Below, in pieces: positions 35,321 through 45,436 of a DNA stretch of 49,755 nt. A program made the position numbers and the translations under genes. The notes beneath the pieces were generated by a model. That model was given only the letters and a program-made list of their open reading frames with translations. It was not told the DNA's origin and made no database searches. The number at the start of each line of letters is the position of its first letter. Position 1 is the first letter of the stretch. Source of the stretch: Campylobacterales bacterium (GTDB taxonomy: Bacteria > Campylobacterota > Campylobacteria > Campylobacterales > Sulfurimonadaceae); the NCBI GenBank assembly GCA_016938175.1, contig JAFGVE010000010.1, forward strand, positions 1-49,755. The letters are read 5' to 3'.

Positions 35321-35423
35321 CGCTACTACTTTAGGTTAATCTATTTGCGATTATAGCAAATAAACCTCAGACTAAGCCAAAATTTGCTAATCTCTGAAAA
35401 TTATTTATTATAGGCTAACATTA

Positions 35424-36626
35424 ATGATACGATTTTTCTTACTTTTGCTTCTGAGTTTGTCCGTTTTTGGGAGCGAAGTACAAAGGTATAGATGGGAAAA
35501 TGCTCTTACCTATTTAGTCTTCTTAGAACAAAACAACCTTCCAACCAAAGAGCTTTATTACAATTTAGACGTTGATAATCAACGGCTTACAGAAGAGATG
35601 CGTGCAGGTGTCAACTACCAAATAATGCGTGACACCAACAATACTATTGAACAAGTTCTTCTTCCTTTAAATGATGAACTACAAATTCACCTTTTTAAAA
35701 CAGACGAAGGTTATGAATTTGAAGCGATTCCTATCATAAGCGAAACAAAAACTGAAGCTTTTGCTACAACTATTGTTAGCTCGCCCAACTACACGATTAT
35801 GAAACGTACAAAAAGTAAAAAACTAGCCCAAATTTTTACCGCTAACTTTAAAAACTCCCTCAATTTTAAAAATGATATTCGTAACGGCGATAAACTCGTA
35901 ATGGTTTATGATCAAAAATATCGTTTAGGTAAAGTATTCTCTATGCCTGTACTTAAAGTGACAATGATAGAGATGCGTAAAAAATATCACTACATCTATC
36001 TCAACGACGATGAACGTTACTACGATGAAAAAGGGCATGAAGTTGAAGGTTTTTTACTTGCTCGCCCAGTGAGAGGAGCTAGAGTATCATCCTACTTCAC
36101 AAAACGTAGATTCCATCCAGTTCTTAAAAAGTGGAAAGCTCACTTAGGAATTGACTATGCGGCAAGACGTGGTACGCCAATTGTTGCGGCGGGAAGCGGT
36201 ACAGTTATCTACGCAGCAAGACTTGGAAGCTATGGAAATCTTATAAAAATTCGTCATGCAGATGGCTATGAAACACGTTACGCACACTTAAAATCTTTTC
36301 GACAAGGTATAAGAAGTGGCAAGAGAGTAAAAAAAGGGCAAACAATAGGTTACGTCGGAACCACAGGACGTTCAACAGGTCCCCACCTACATTTTGAACT
36401 GCGAAAACATGGTAACCCAATAAATCCTTTACGCGTTGTTCAAGTAACAACAAAAAAACTTAAAGGCAAAGAGTATGATGCATTTGTAAAACTCAAGAAA
36501 AATTATGATGAAACTGTTGCCCTACACTTAAAAAATATGACGCCTTATGCCAAAACTCCAAAATTTCAAAATAAATGTTATATCTACACACGAAAAAATG
36601 AGAAGTTAGAGAGTAAAAATGGCTAA
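35424..36626 (+). CDS. Csd3-like M23 peptidoglycan endopeptidase
   Basis: A 400-residue exported metallopeptidase with signal peptide 1-16 (SLSVFG). An N-terminal domain of the Csd3/HdpA type precedes the LytM domain. Zinc ligands are visible as H240 and D244 in KAHLGIDYAARRGTP and H323 in the HLH at 321-323 (GPHLHFELRKHG). In Helicobacter, Csd3 trims peptidoglycan cross-links and determines helical shape; here it is divergent from the pgbA-like gene as near HP0506-HP0508. The NUDIX gene overlaps its 3' end by 8 bases. Confidence 0.88.
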   Translation: MIRFFLLLLLSLSVFGSEVQRYRWENALTYLVFLEQNNLPTKELYYNLDVDNQRLTEEMRAGVNYQIMRDTNNTIEQVLLPLNDELQIHLFKTDEGYEFEAIPIISETKTEAFATTIVSSPNYTIMKRTKSKKLAQIFTANFKNSLNFKNDIRNGDKLVMVYDQKYRLGKVFSMPVLKVTMIEMRKKYHYIYLNDDERYYDEKGHEVEGFLLARPVRGARVSSYFTKRRFHPVLKKWKAHLGIDYAARRGTPIVAAGSGTVIYAARLGSYGNLIKIRHADGYETRYAHLKSFRQGIRSGKRVKKGQTIGYVGTTGRSTGPHLHFELRKHGNPINPLRVVQVTTKKLKGKEYDAFVKLKKNYDETVALHLKNMTPYAKTPKFQNKCYIYTRKNEKLESKNG

Positions 36627-37179
36627 AATCAACTCTATTGAAGAGCTAGCAAACCCGCAATTTGTCAAGGCAATTAAAATTAACTATACACAAAAAGAAC
36701 AAAACAAAGTTTGGGAAGCAGTTCTTTCACACAACAGCGTCAGTACTCTTTTATGGCATAAAGAAAAAGACTCTTTTGTTTTAGTTAAACAGTTAAGACC
36801 AGCAATTTTACACACCGATGAAACGAATGGATATACTTATGAATTGTGTGCAGGTATAATTGATAAAGAGGCAAGTGATTTACAAATTGCAAAAGAGGAA
36901 ATTATTGAAGAGTGTGGTTATGATGTTCCTTTACAAAGTATAAAAAAAGTTACAAAGTTTTATCCTGCGGTAGGAATTACAGGAGCTTATCAAAAACTTT
37001 ACTATGCAGAGCTTACAGAGGGTATGAAAGTTCATGAAGGCGGTGGTATTCATGATGAAGAAATCGAAGTCATTTATCTCAAAGTCTCTGAAGCAAAAAA
37101 GTTTATGTTTGATGAAAAAATTAAAAAAGCACCAGGGCTAATGCTTGCTTTTTACTGGTTTTTTGAAAATAAAATGTAA
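36619..37179 (+). CDS. NUDIX hydrolase, probable nucleotide-sugar type
   Basis: A 186-residue protein with a NUDIX box AGIIDKEASDLQIAKEEIIEE-like segment; the key glutamates of REUXEE are present with Arg replaced by Lys (AKEEIIEECGYD). The N-terminal VWEAVLSHNSVSTLLWHKE and the overall length resemble ADP-ribose/UDP-sugar pyrophosphatases. Substrate unassigned. It starts inside the end of the Csd3-like gene, so the two are translationally linked. Confidence 0.8.
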   Translation: MAKINSIEELANPQFVKAIKINYTQKEQNKVWEAVLSHNSVSTLLWHKEKDSFVLVKQLRPAILHTDETNGYTYELCAGIIDKEASDLQIAKEEIIEECGYDVPLQSIKKVTKFYPAVGITGAYQKLYYAELTEGMKVHEGGGIHDEEIEVIYLKVSEAKKFMFDEKIKKAPGLMLAFYWFFENKM

Positions 37180-37181
37180 AT

Positions 37182-39038
37182 TTACCCAAACTCAATAGGA
37201 TCCATATCTATTTCCGCTAAAGGAACTCTACACGCATGTACTGCTTTTAGTAAATCTGTACTTTTACTACTTCTGAGTAAAATTTCAAAACGGTATTTAT
37301 TTGCAACACGTTCTAATGCACATTTTCCAAAACCTACAATCTCTACATGACCGTAAGCAATTAGTTTATCATGCATCTTTTGCATCGCTTCTTGTGCTTT
37401 GTGTCCATTTTTATCTGAGAAGAGAATTCGACACAACCTTTTATAAGGTGGATATAATCCCTCTCTAAACCCTTTTTCCTCTTCTAAAAAAAGTTCATAA
37501 TTTTCTAAATATGTACTAAAAAAATCTTTATGGAAACTCTGTATAATAACTTTTGCATCTTTTGCACGTCCACTTCGTCCTGACACCTGAATAAGTGCTG
37601 AGAGTGCTTTTTCTCTTGCCCTATAGTCACTCATATTTAACATATTATCCATACCCAAAACAACGGCAAGAGTCACTCCATGATAATCATGTCCTTTTGA
37701 GAGCATTTGCGTTCCAACTAATATATCACTCTCTTTATCATTAAAACGTTTCAGTGCCTTTTTTAATTTTGTAGCAGTTGTAATTGTATCTCTGTCAAAC
37801 TGTTCTACAACTGCAGTTGGAATGGCTGTTATAATCTCTTTTAAAGCCTCTGCAGTTCCTAAACGAGAACTTAAAAGATTTGTGCTCTGACACTTTGAAC
37901 AACTCTGTGGAATTGCCTGTGTAAAATTACAATAATGACATCTCATAGAGTGTGTTTTATGGTGTATACTCATTCCAACACTGCAAAATACACACTCATA
38001 AGTATGTCCACAATCAGCACAAATTAAATATTTGAAATTAGCTCGGGTTGGTAAAAATACAATAGCCTGTTCGTGCTCTTTTTTAACTTCTTGCAATGCT
38101 TTAATGATCAATGGAGAAAGAGATTCAGTAGCTCGCTCATATATATACTCTTTTTTCGATTGAAAATGTCCACCTTTTAATCGAAAGTATGGAAATTTAA
38201 CATAAGAGGTAAGTGAAGGTGTCGCACTACCTAAAACTACATTGATACCATAAATTTTTCCCATATATATAGCAATATCACGTGCATTATAACGCGGTCT
38301 TGAAGATGATTTATAACTATCGTCATGCTCTTCATCAACAACAATTAAACCTAAATTTTTCACAGGCAAAAAAAGAGCTGAACGCGGTCCAGCAATGATT
38401 TTTGCAACACCACTGTAAATTTTATCTAAAGCCTCTTTTTTTTGTTTTGGAGTTAGTTTAGAGTGCCACATGACAACTTCATCATTAAAATGCTTCTCAA
38501 GGCGTAAACTCATTTGTGGTGTTAAAGAGATCTCTGGCATTAAAAATATACTACGTTTTTTCTCATGGAGCATCTTTTCAAAATACTTCATGTATATCTC
38601 TGTTTTACCACTTCCAGTATCACCAAATAAAAGGCTTACACTATGCTCTTGTAAAAAAGACAGTGCTGTATCTTGTAAAGTTGAAAGTTCTATTCTACTC
38701 TGAGTGAAAAAATGATTTATATTATTTTCGATTTGCGTTTTATTATCACTAACTTCAAAAGGGACCATTAAAGCCAAAGCTTCGCCGAGTGAACAAACAT
38801 AATAGCTTGCTATAAATCTTGCTAATGAGAGCTGCTTATCTGAAAAAATGTAAGGAAGAACTTCTAAAATTTCTAAAGTTTCAAAATCAGGTTGAATCGT
38901 CTTAGCTATAATAACAGCATTTTTTTCTCTATTGTTAAAAATAAGACGTACCTCTGTGCCGGATGAAAGAATTTTAGTAGAGAAATAAGTAAACTCACCA
39001 AGAGGTGAGCCTAAAATAGAGAGTTGGTAATAATGCAA
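37182..39038 (-). CDS. priA: primosomal protein N', replication restart helicase
   Basis: A 618-residue 3'-5' helicase that reloads DnaB at stalled forks. An N-terminal DNA-binding domain is followed by Walker A (LLFGDTGSGKTEIYMKYF), the DEEH box (LIVVDEEHDDSYKSSSRPRYN), and the C-rich zinc region CADCGHTYECVFCSVGMS to CHYCNFTQAIPQSCSKC with paired CxxC motifs, then motifs V-VI (GTQMLSKGHDYHGV, QVSGRSGRA). It is shorter than the 700-plus residues in E. coli but typical for this phylum. Confidence 0.93.
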   Translation of the reverse strand: MHYYQLSILGSPLGEFTYFSTKILSSGTEVRLIFNNREKNAVIIAKTIQPDFETLEILEVLPYIFSDKQLSLARFIASYYVCSLGEALALMVPFEVSDNKTQIENNINHFFTQSRIELSTLQDTALSFLQEHSVSLLFGDTGSGKTEIYMKYFEKMLHEKKRSIFLMPEISLTPQMSLRLEKHFNDEVVMWHSKLTPKQKKEALDKIYSGVAKIIAGPRSALFLPVKNLGLIVVDEEHDDSYKSSSRPRYNARDIAIYMGKIYGINVVLGSATPSLTSYVKFPYFRLKGGHFQSKKEYIYERATESLSPLIIKALQEVKKEHEQAIVFLPTRANFKYLICADCGHTYECVFCSVGMSIHHKTHSMRCHYCNFTQAIPQSCSKCQSTNLLSSRLGTAEALKEIITAIPTAVVEQFDRDTITTATKLKKALKRFNDKESDILVGTQMLSKGHDYHGVTLAVVLGMDNMLNMSDYRAREKALSALIQVSGRSGRAKDAKVIIQSFHKDFFSTYLENYELFLEEEKGFREGLYPPYKRLCRILFSDKNGHKAQEAMQKMHDKLIAYGHVEIVGFGKCALERVANKYRFEILLRSSKSTDLLKAVHACRVPLAEIDMDPIEFG

Positions 39039-39048
39039 GTAAAATTAC

Positions 39049-39513
39049 TTATTTTGTTAATTTATCACAATAATTACTTGATGAAGCAGTACAATTAAAT
39101 GTTCCACTAGTAGCATTATAATCAAAAGTAGTACTTGTACCCCCTACTTTTAAAGTATATCTTCCACTTCCCGCAGTCCCACTCCAACCATCATCTCCAC
39201 TTGATGCACTAATTGGATAAGTCAGCACACCACCAAAAAAACCACCATTGTCCATCTGCTTATAAGTCACTCCATTAACTGTATAAGTCCCTGTACCATT
39301 TGGAACAAAAGCCGCACTACCAGTTAACAATCTAGATTGTCTTTCTGTGGCAATTCCAGAGCGAACAGAAGATACATCTGACCTAAACTTTGCTATATGA
39401 GCATCAGTTCTAGTCGCCGCAAACCTTGGTATAGCAACTGCAGACAATATACCTAAAACTACAATCACGAAAACTAATTCTATCATCGTAAATGCACTCT
39501 TTTTATTATTCAT
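39049..39513 (-). CDS. type IV pilin-like (pseudopilin) protein A
   Basis: A 154-residue protein with a class III signal: KKSAFTMIELVFVIVVLGIL, cleaved before Phe, Glu at position +5. The following helix AVAIPRFAATRTDAHIAKFR is shared with the second pilin-like gene upstream, while the C-terminal domain (with two cysteines, NCTASSSNYC) is different. Such proteins form pseudopili for secretion, DNA uptake or adhesion. No assembly genes are in the window, but comEC lies at 31086-32369. Located 11 bases after priA on the same strand side; not an obvious operon with it. Confidence 0.85.
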   Translation of the reverse strand: MNNKKSAFTMIELVFVIVVLGILSAVAIPRFAATRTDAHIAKFRSDVSSVRSGIATERQSRLLTGSAAFVPNGTGTYTVNGVTYKQMDNGGFFGGVLTYPISASSGDDGWSGTAGSGRYTLKVGGTSTTFDYNATSGTFNCTASSSNYCDKLTK

Positions 39514-39613
39514 AACAATTCCTTATATATTATTGTAACTTATCATAACAAAATTCAAATAAAATGATATTCTAAATGTTGAAGAAAAAAGAAGGTAATT
39601 TAAGTTTAGAAAA

Positions 39614-39647
39614 TGTGTTCCCAATAAAATAAACTAATGGGAACACA
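39614..39647 (-). terminator. rho-independent terminator of pilin-like gene B
   Basis: A 10-bp stem (39614-39623 and 39638-39647) with a 14-base loop follows the gene at 39670 in its direction of transcription and is succeeded by a TTTTCT run on that strand. Confidence 0.75.
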
Positions 39648-39669
39648 GAGTATCGTAATTTAAATACTA

Positions 39670-40152
39670 TTAATATTGAACACCTGCACCACCAAACTCG
39701 TGAACTTTACCAGTTCCTACAGCTGTGATAATATTATTTTTAATAGCAGCAGCATGAGCACCTGCACAAACAGGGTCAGTACCAGCAGTTAAGCCAGTAA
39801 CCGTCACATTTCCATCTGTTGTTGCTGAGATTGAAAAACAAGACTTTGCCGCAGTCAACCCATCATTCAAGTATACCGCAGTCCCCGCCGCATATGTTGT
39901 AGCAGCAGTACCACCAGTAGCTGATGTATCTAGACGTACATTCGTAAAATCTGTCCAGTTACCACTATACGTACCTTGTGAAGTATAGTACGCACCCAAA
40001 TCAGAGACTACTGTCGCTATATTTGATGCCATTTTAGACACACCAGCATCAGTACGTGTAGCTGCAAGCTTTGGAATAGCAACTGCTGCTAAAATACCTA
40101 AAATAACGATAACAAAGATTAACTCAATCATTGTAAAACCAGCTCTTTTCAT
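39670..40152 (-). CDS. type IV pilin-like (pseudopilin) protein B
   Basis: A 160-residue class III prepilin: KRAGFTMIELIFVIVILGIL with Glu+5, followed by AVAIPKLAATRTDAGVSKMA. It is nearly identical to pilin-like protein A over the helix and divergent afterwards. Two cysteines (KSCFSIS and DPVCAGAH) may form the usual pilin disulfide. Ribosome site AAGGAG precedes ATG 40152. The terminator at 39614 separates its transcript from protein A. Confidence 0.85.
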   Translation of the reverse strand: MKRAGFTMIELIFVIVILGILAAVAIPKLAATRTDAGVSKMASNIATVVSDLGAYYTSQGTYSGNWTDFTNVRLDTSATGGTAATTYAAGTAVYLNDGLTAAKSCFSISATTDGNVTVTGLTAGTDPVCAGAHAAAIKNNIITAVGTGKVHEFGGAGVQY

Positions 40153-40330
40153 AAGAACTCCTTCATTGATAAAAAATTTGGATTACTCTTGTAACCTTAG
40201 AAATGATTATGAAGCTACTCTCTTTAACTTTCGCTTAAAGTATTAATTAACTCCAAAAGTTACATAGAATGTGATAAAACAAATTAAAACTAAAAAATAT
40301 ATTTTAAAATTAAAATAACTATTTTAAAAT

Positions 40331-40347
40331 TGGAATAATATTTGCTT
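40331..40347 (+). promoter_or_regulatory. sigma-54 promoter of the flgB operon
   Basis: TTGGAATAATATTTGCT: GG (40332-40333) and GC (40344-40345) separated by exactly ten bases, the -24/-12 spacing required by RpoN. Rod genes flgB, flgC and fliE are RpoN-controlled in Helicobacter and Campylobacter. Predicted start near 40357, ribosome site AAAAGGA at 40364-40370. Confidence 0.8.
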
Positions 40348-40376
40348 TATAATTTTAACAACTAAAAGGAGTTCCA

Positions 40377-40808
40377 TTGAGTATTAGTGTTTCAAGAGCT
40401 GCAGATATTGTTAACCAAGCACTTGATTACCGTGCTACTCGTCAAGACTTAATAGCATCAAACATTGCTAATGCTGATACTCCTTTTTACAAACCAAGAG
40501 ATATTAGTTTTGAAACAACACTTCAAGCGAAAAAAAATGAAATTTTTCATACTAAAACGAATGAGCTCGAAATGGCAAAAACTAATGAGCGCCACATAAC
40601 ATCAAGCAAAGAGCTCTCTACAACAAAAGCAACACTTTTTTATAGAGATGGTCATATGGCAAGAAATGATGGTAACAGTGTTGACATAGATGTTGAAACA
40701 ACTGAAATGAGTAAAAACTCTACTATGTACAATGCACTTATTCAAGCTAAAAAACGTGACAGTACTATTTTTCGTAGCGTCATAGAAGCTTCACAAAAAA
40801 TAAACTAA
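40377..40808 (+). CDS. flgB: flagellar basal-body rod protein FlgB
   Basis: A 143-residue proximal rod protein. The N-terminal helix contains DLIASNIANADTPFYKPRDISFE, the rod-protein signature, and the C-terminal helix MSKNSTMYNALIQAKKRDST. Start is TTG 40377 (SISVSRAADIV), with AAAAGGA upstream. First gene of flgB-flgC-fliE behind a sigma-54 promoter. Confidence 0.93.
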   Translation: MSISVSRAADIVNQALDYRATRQDLIASNIANADTPFYKPRDISFETTLQAKKNEIFHTKTNELEMAKTNERHITSSKELSTTKATLFYRDGHMARNDGNSVDIDVETTEMSKNSTMYNALIQAKKRDSTIFRSVIEASQKIN

Positions 40809-40817
40809 GGAAAATTT

Positions 40818-41312
40818 ATGAGTAATTTTTTAAACAGTTTTGATATTTCAGGATATGGACTCTCAGCACAAAGAGTACGTGTAAATGCAATTTCTAGTAA
40901 TATAGCAAATGCTCAAACTACAAGAACTGAAGAAGGTGGTCCGTATCGTCGTAAAGAAGTAATATTTAAGGCTGTGGATTTTAACGAACAGTTTAACAAA
41001 GCACTCGGTGAACTGGCGAATAGTGCTTCATATGAAGATCCACTCAATGAAGGCGGTTTTGGAAAAAAAGTAAATCCTGCTATAATGAGTGTAATTGTTG
41101 ATAAGATTTCACGTGATGATTCAAAGCCGCAGATGAAATTTGAGCCAAACCACCCTGACGCAGATGCAAATGGTTATGTAGCGTATCCAAATGTTAATCC
41201 TGTAGTCGAAATGGCCGATTTGGTAGAGGCAACAAGAAGTTATCAAGCGAATGTTGCAGCATTTCAAAGTGCAAAAGATATGGCAAATAGTGCTATTTCG
41301 CTCTTACAGTAA
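40818..41312 (+). CDS. flgC: flagellar basal-body rod protein FlgC
   Basis: A 164-residue rod protein that follows FlgB in the rod. N-terminal FDISGYGLSAQRVRVNAISSNIANAQTT and C-terminal NPVVEMADLVEATRSYQANVAAF are the family hallmarks. Second gene of the operon, 9 bases after flgB. Confidence 0.96.
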   Translation: MSNFLNSFDISGYGLSAQRVRVNAISSNIANAQTTRTEEGGPYRRKEVIFKAVDFNEQFNKALGELANSASYEDPLNEGGFGKKVNPAIMSVIVDKISRDDSKPQMKFEPNHPDADANGYVAYPNVNPVVEMADLVEATRSYQANVAAFQSAKDMANSAISLLQ

Positions 41313-41325
41313 GGAGAAGTAAACC

Positions 41326-41625
41326 ATGAATAATATAGGTGGAGTAGCTGGAATCTCAGCTGCAGACTTACTAAAAGAGAAAGCAAAACTTCAAAAAAGT
41401 GGCGGAGAGGCTTTTGCCGAACAACTCAAGTCAGCTATTAACGAAGTAAATGAGTTACAAGAAAGCAAAGAGACTGCAATGGCAGACATGGCAACGGGTC
41501 AGGTGAAAGATTTACATCAAGCAGCACTTGCGATTGGTAAAGCAGAAACAAATATGAAACTAATGCTCGAGATACGTAATAAGGCTCTTAGCGCATATAA
41601 AGAGATAGGTAGAACTCAACTATAG
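41326..41625 (+). CDS. fliE: flagellar hook-basal body protein FliE
   Basis: A 99-residue protein joining the MS ring to the rod. C-terminal DLHQAALAIGKAETNMKLMLEIRNKALSAYKEI is the FliE signature. Third gene of the operon, 13 bases after flgC; ftsI follows after 90 bases with no obvious terminator, so some read-through is possible. Confidence 0.95.
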   Translation: MNNIGGVAGISAADLLKEKAKLQKSGGEAFAEQLKSAINEVNELQESKETAMADMATGQVKDLHQAALAIGKAETNMKLMLEIRNKALSAYKEIGRTQL

Positions 41626-41715
41626 CGATTTTTTGCCTTGAGAAACTTCTACATTTTTACTTTTATTACGTAATACTTTGTACAATCCAAACTATTTTTA
41701 GGTCTAAACAGTTTT

Positions 41716-43488
41716 ATGATAAATCGTAATAAAAGTAAAAAGATTTTTCTTCTATACGTTCTCATCGGTATAGGATTTATAATATTTCTCTCGGTAATGC
41801 TCATTACTGTCTTAAAAACGAGAGATATTCCTTCACTCTATACTCAAGAAAGTTCTCGTGCATGGAGAGGTAATATCATCAGTGCAGACAACTTTCATAT
41901 AGCTTCAACAAAAAAACTCTACAAAGCCGTTGTCAATACACGCTACATTGACCCACAAAAAAAAGAACTTTTTATAGAGCTTTTTAGTATCTATTCTGGG
42001 ATAGATAAAAAAGAGATTACAAAACGTCTCAACAAACACAATGGTGTTGTTGTACTAAGCTATAACATACCACAAATTCAAGCACACTACTTGCAAAAGC
42101 TTGCTTATGAACTACGTAGATTCAAAGTATTTATAGAGCTCAAAAACTCTACAACGGGGCTACGCTCAGTACATGGTTTAAGCATTATTGAAAGTGGAGA
42201 GAGTAGAGAGTACCCTTATGGAAACCTACTAACTCCAATTATTGGGTATCCACATAAATTAGAAGACGATGGTTATACTTTTGTAAAAGGTGTGAAAGGT
42301 TTAGAAAAACGTTTTGACGATGAGCTAAGTGCAAGACAAAATGGTATAAGCCGTGGTAAACGTGATGTTAATGCCTATATACTCCTCAACAAAGACAGCT
42401 TTACAAAACCGCAAATAAATGGTTTAGATATTAAAATAACAATACCTGTTGCCTTACAAATAAAGATGGAGAAAATGCTCGATGAGATGAAAGAGTATTT
42501 GGAAGCAAAACAGATTATGCTAGCCATAATGAACTCACAAACAGGTGATATTCTTACAATGGCGAGTTCAAATCGTTTTCTTCCAAAAGACATTAAGCGA
42601 AGTGACTATCCTTCGTTAAGAAGTGGCATGATAGAGTATAGTTTTGAGCCGGGGAGTGTTATTAAACCTATTACCTTTTCTCTTCTTTTAGAAAAAAAAC
42701 TTGTCAATCCATACGATTTAGTTAATGGACACAACGGAAGATTTAAAATAGGCAGAAAAGTCATTACGGATGAGCATAGATTTGACTGGCTATCTGCTGA
42801 AAACGTTATTGTGCATTCATCAAACGTAGGTATAGCACAGTTAGCACAAAAACTCTCTGGATATGAATTTTACGAGGGTTTAAAAAGTTTTGGTTTTTCA
42901 CAAAAATCTACCTCAGATCTCGTTTATGAAAAAAAAGGTTCTCTTCCGAGTCCAAAACGTTTAGAAAATGAAATATATAAAGCAACTTGTTCTTATGGGT
43001 ACGGAATGAAAGCCAATCTTATGCAGTTAATGCGAGCCTACAGTGCCTTTAACAATAACGGTGTAATGGTTTATCCAAAAATTGTCCATAGTTTTATAGA
43101 TGAGCATGGTACTGAAACACTCATCCCATACCAAGAGAAAATTGAAGCCATTAAAAGCACTACAGCACTCCGAATGAAAAAAATTCTTATAAAAACAGTT
43201 AATGAAGGAACAGGTGTAAAAGCAATTACACCTGGAATTGAAGTTGGAGGTAAAACAGGAACTGCACACATAGTTGAAAAAGGCAAATATGTAAACAAGT
43301 ACAACACATCTTTTATGGGCTTTGCAAATGATTCAAAAAAACATTACACCATAGGTGTTGTAGTCATAAAGCCCAAAAAGAGCCAATTTGCATCACAAAC
43401 TGCAGTACCTGTATTTAAAAAAGCTGTAGATATTATGATAGAAGATGGATATTTAAAACCGACACTACACCCAAATATTGTCAAGTAA
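41716..43488 (+). CDS. ftsI: peptidoglycan transpeptidase FtsI (PBP3)
   Basis: A 590-residue division transpeptidase: one N-terminal membrane helix (about 9-33), a pedestal domain, and a catalytic domain with the nucleophile motif SVIK (314-317), SSN (368-370) and KTG (513-515). It builds septal cross-links with FtsW. Gene placement after the flgBC-fliE operon is typical for the group. Its last 24 bases overlap the 3' end of panC. Confidence 0.92.
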   Translation: MINRNKSKKIFLLYVLIGIGFIIFLSVMLITVLKTRDIPSLYTQESSRAWRGNIISADNFHIASTKKLYKAVVNTRYIDPQKKELFIELFSIYSGIDKKEITKRLNKHNGVVVLSYNIPQIQAHYLQKLAYELRRFKVFIELKNSTTGLRSVHGLSIIESGESREYPYGNLLTPIIGYPHKLEDDGYTFVKGVKGLEKRFDDELSARQNGISRGKRDVNAYILLNKDSFTKPQINGLDIKITIPVALQIKMEKMLDEMKEYLEAKQIMLAIMNSQTGDILTMASSNRFLPKDIKRSDYPSLRSGMIEYSFEPGSVIKPITFSLLLEKKLVNPYDLVNGHNGRFKIGRKVITDEHRFDWLSAENVIVHSSNVGIAQLAQKLSGYEFYEGLKSFGFSQKSTSDLVYEKKGSLPSPKRLENEIYKATCSYGYGMKANLMQLMRAYSAFNNNGVMVYPKIVHSFIDEHGTETLIPYQEKIEAIKSTTALRMKKILIKTVNEGTGVKAITPGIEVGGKTGTAHIVEKGKYVNKYNTSFMGFANDSKKHYTIGVVVIKPKKSQFASQTAVPVFKKAVDIMIEDGYLKPTLHPNIVK

Positions 43489-44286
43489 TCTTGTTCTTCC
43501 AACTACTGCTTCTACAAGTATGACTGTATTGCCAATTTGAATTTCATCAATTCTTTCAAACTCTCTGTTGAGTATAGCGACGTAAGCAACTTCAAGAGGC
43601 GCTAAAACCTCTCTCATTTTTTCTTCTATTTGCCTACTGTTTAGTTCACGGCGGCTCACAAGTTTAGAGGCTTCATGTAAAGATTTTGAAATTTTTAAAG
43701 CTTCTACTCTTTCCTCAGGGCTCAAGTACACATTCCTACTACTCTTCGCTAAACCATCACTATCACGCACAGTATCAACAGGAATAATCTCTACATGCAT
43801 AAATAGATGTTTCACCATTAACATAATCAAATTGAGTTGTTGTGCATCTTTTTTACCAAAGTATGCCCTTGTGGGCCTTACAATGTTTAACAGTTTAATC
43901 ACAACTGTCAAGACTCCATTAAAATGTCCAGGTCGTGTAGCACCCTCTAAAACATAACCACGAACTTTTGGAGCTAAAAGACTGACTTCATCATTTAAGT
44001 ACATGCCTTCTTTCGTAGGAAAAAACAAAACATCGACGTTTGCGAGTTTACATATTTTTGTATCTGCCTCATTTTTTGAAGGATAACTGTCTAAATCTTC
44101 ACCTTTTAAAAACTGTGTAGGATTTACAAAAATTGAAACTACAACGAGCTCATTTTGCTCTCTTGCTTTTTTAATTAATGAAATGTGACCCTCATGTAAA
44201 GCACCCATAGTTGGTACAAAACCGATAGTCTCACTTCTATTTTTTAGATACTCTTGAAGCTCTAGAGGATCATAAATAATCTTCAT
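43465..44286 (-). CDS. panC: pantothenate synthetase
   Basis: A 273-residue enzyme condensing pantoate and beta-alanine with ATP. The nucleotidyl HIGH-type motif is [14 protein letters not shown]; the downstream [10 protein letters not shown] and [17 protein letters not shown] are diagnostic. Divergent from prfB with two face-to-face -10 boxes between them. Convergent overlap of 24 bases with ftsI. Confidence 0.95.
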   Translation of the reverse strand: MKIIYDPLELQEYLKNRSETIGFVPTMGALHEGHISLIKKAREQNELVVVSIFVNPTQFLKGEDLDSYPSKNEADTKICKLANVDVLFFPTKEGMYLNDEVSLLAPKVRGYVLEGATRPGHFNGVLTVVIKLLNIVRPTRAYFGKKDAQQLNLIMLMVKHLFMHVEIIPVDTVRDSDGLAKSSRNVYLSPEERVEALKISKSLHEASKLVSRRELNSRQIEEKMREVLAPLEVAYVAILNREFERIDEIQIGNTVILVEAVVGRTRLLDNIWV

Positions 44287-44305
44287 ATATTATGCCTTGG
44301 TGTGT

Positions 44306-44321
44306 TATAATCGCAATTATA
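44306..44321. promoter_or_regulatory. overlapping -10 boxes for panC and prfB
   Basis: TATAAT (44306-44311) serves prfB and ATTATA (44316-44321, TATAAT on the minus strand) serves panC; they face each other with four bases between. The predicted transcripts, starting near 44318 and 44309, overlap by about ten bases, so both promoters cannot be used at once. Confidence 0.5.
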
Positions 44322-44338
44322 CAATAAACGGATACTTG

Positions 44339-45436
44339 ATGGATAACTACGAATATAAAGAGCTTTTAAAAGATGTAACCACAAAAATGAAAAATATTAC
44401 TGGCGTAGTAGAGCCTTCAAAAATTCAAACACGCTTAACAGAGATAGAGGAACTTGAAAATAATCAAGATTTTTGGAATGATGCAGACAATGCAGCTAAA
44501 GTTCAAAAAGAGAAAACTCAACTTCAAAGAAAACTTAACAAATATGAAGTGGCAAACTCAGCAGTAAATGATGCTATTGAGTTATATGAAATGGCACAGG
44601 AAGAAGGTGATGAAGAGTCTCTAGAAGCGCTCTACGAAGACGCTCCACAACTACAACAACAGATACGTTCTATGGAAATTGAGGTTCTCTTAAGTGGAGA
44701 GAGCGATAGTAGTAACGCAATACTTAGTATTCACCCTGGAGCTGGAGGAACAGAGTCTCAAGATTGGGCAGAAATACTTTTAAGAATGTATAAACGTTGG
44801 GCTGAACGTCGTGGCTTCTCTATAGACCTGCTAGATTATCAAAATGGTGAAGAAGCAGGGATAAAAGATGCTTCTATACTTGTAAAAGGTGAAAATGCAT
44901 ATGGCTATCTAAAAGCTGAAAATGGAATCCATAGGCTTGTACGTATTTCACCATTTGACTCTAATGCAAAACGTCATACTTCTTTTACTTCAGTTATGGT
45001 TTCACCAGAAGTTGATGATAACATCAACATAGTCATTGAAGACAAAGACATACGTATAGATACATATAGAGCTAGTGGAGCTGGTGGACAGCATGTTAAT
45101 AAAACAGAATCTGCAATTCGTATCACACACATTGAAACAGGTATAGTGGTACAGTGTCAAAATGACCGAAGTCAGCATAAAAATAAAGCTACGGCAATGA
45201 AAATGCTAAAATCACGTCTTTACGAACTTGAGCTAGAAGCACAAAAGGCTGCTGAAGATGGAGTAGCTAAAAGCGAAATCGGATGGGGACACCAAATTCG
45301 TTCTTATGTAATGCAGCCCTACCAACAAATAAAAGACACGCGTAGTAATATTGCTTACTCAAATATCTCAGCAATTCTAGATGGAGATATCGATAAAATG
45401 ATTGAGGATGTACTCATCTCTCAAAGTAAACAATAA
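44339..45436 (+). CDS. prfB: peptide chain release factor 2
   Basis: A 365-residue RF2 recognising UAA and UGA. It contains the SPF tripeptide ([15 protein letters not shown]) and the GGQ catalytic loop ([16 protein letters not shown]). ATG 44339 gives [10 protein letters not shown]; a longer frame from 44297 crosses the promoter and is unlikely. There is no internal UGA and thus no programmed frameshift, unlike E. coli prfB. Confidence 0.94.
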   Translation: MDNYEYKELLKDVTTKMKNITGVVEPSKIQTRLTEIEELENNQDFWNDADNAAKVQKEKTQLQRKLNKYEVANSAVNDAIELYEMAQEEGDEESLEALYEDAPQLQQQIRSMEIEVLLSGESDSSNAILSIHPGAGGTESQDWAEILLRMYKRWAERRGFSIDLLDYQNGEEAGIKDASILVKGENAYGYLKAENGIHRLVRISPFDSNAKRHTSFTSVMVSPEVDDNINIVIEDKDIRIDTYRASGAGGQHVNKTESAIRITHIETGIVVQCQNDRSQHKNKATAMKMLKSRLYELELEAQKAAEDGVAKSEIGWGHQIRSYVMQPYQQIKDTRSNIAYSNISAILDGDIDKMIEDVLISQSKQ

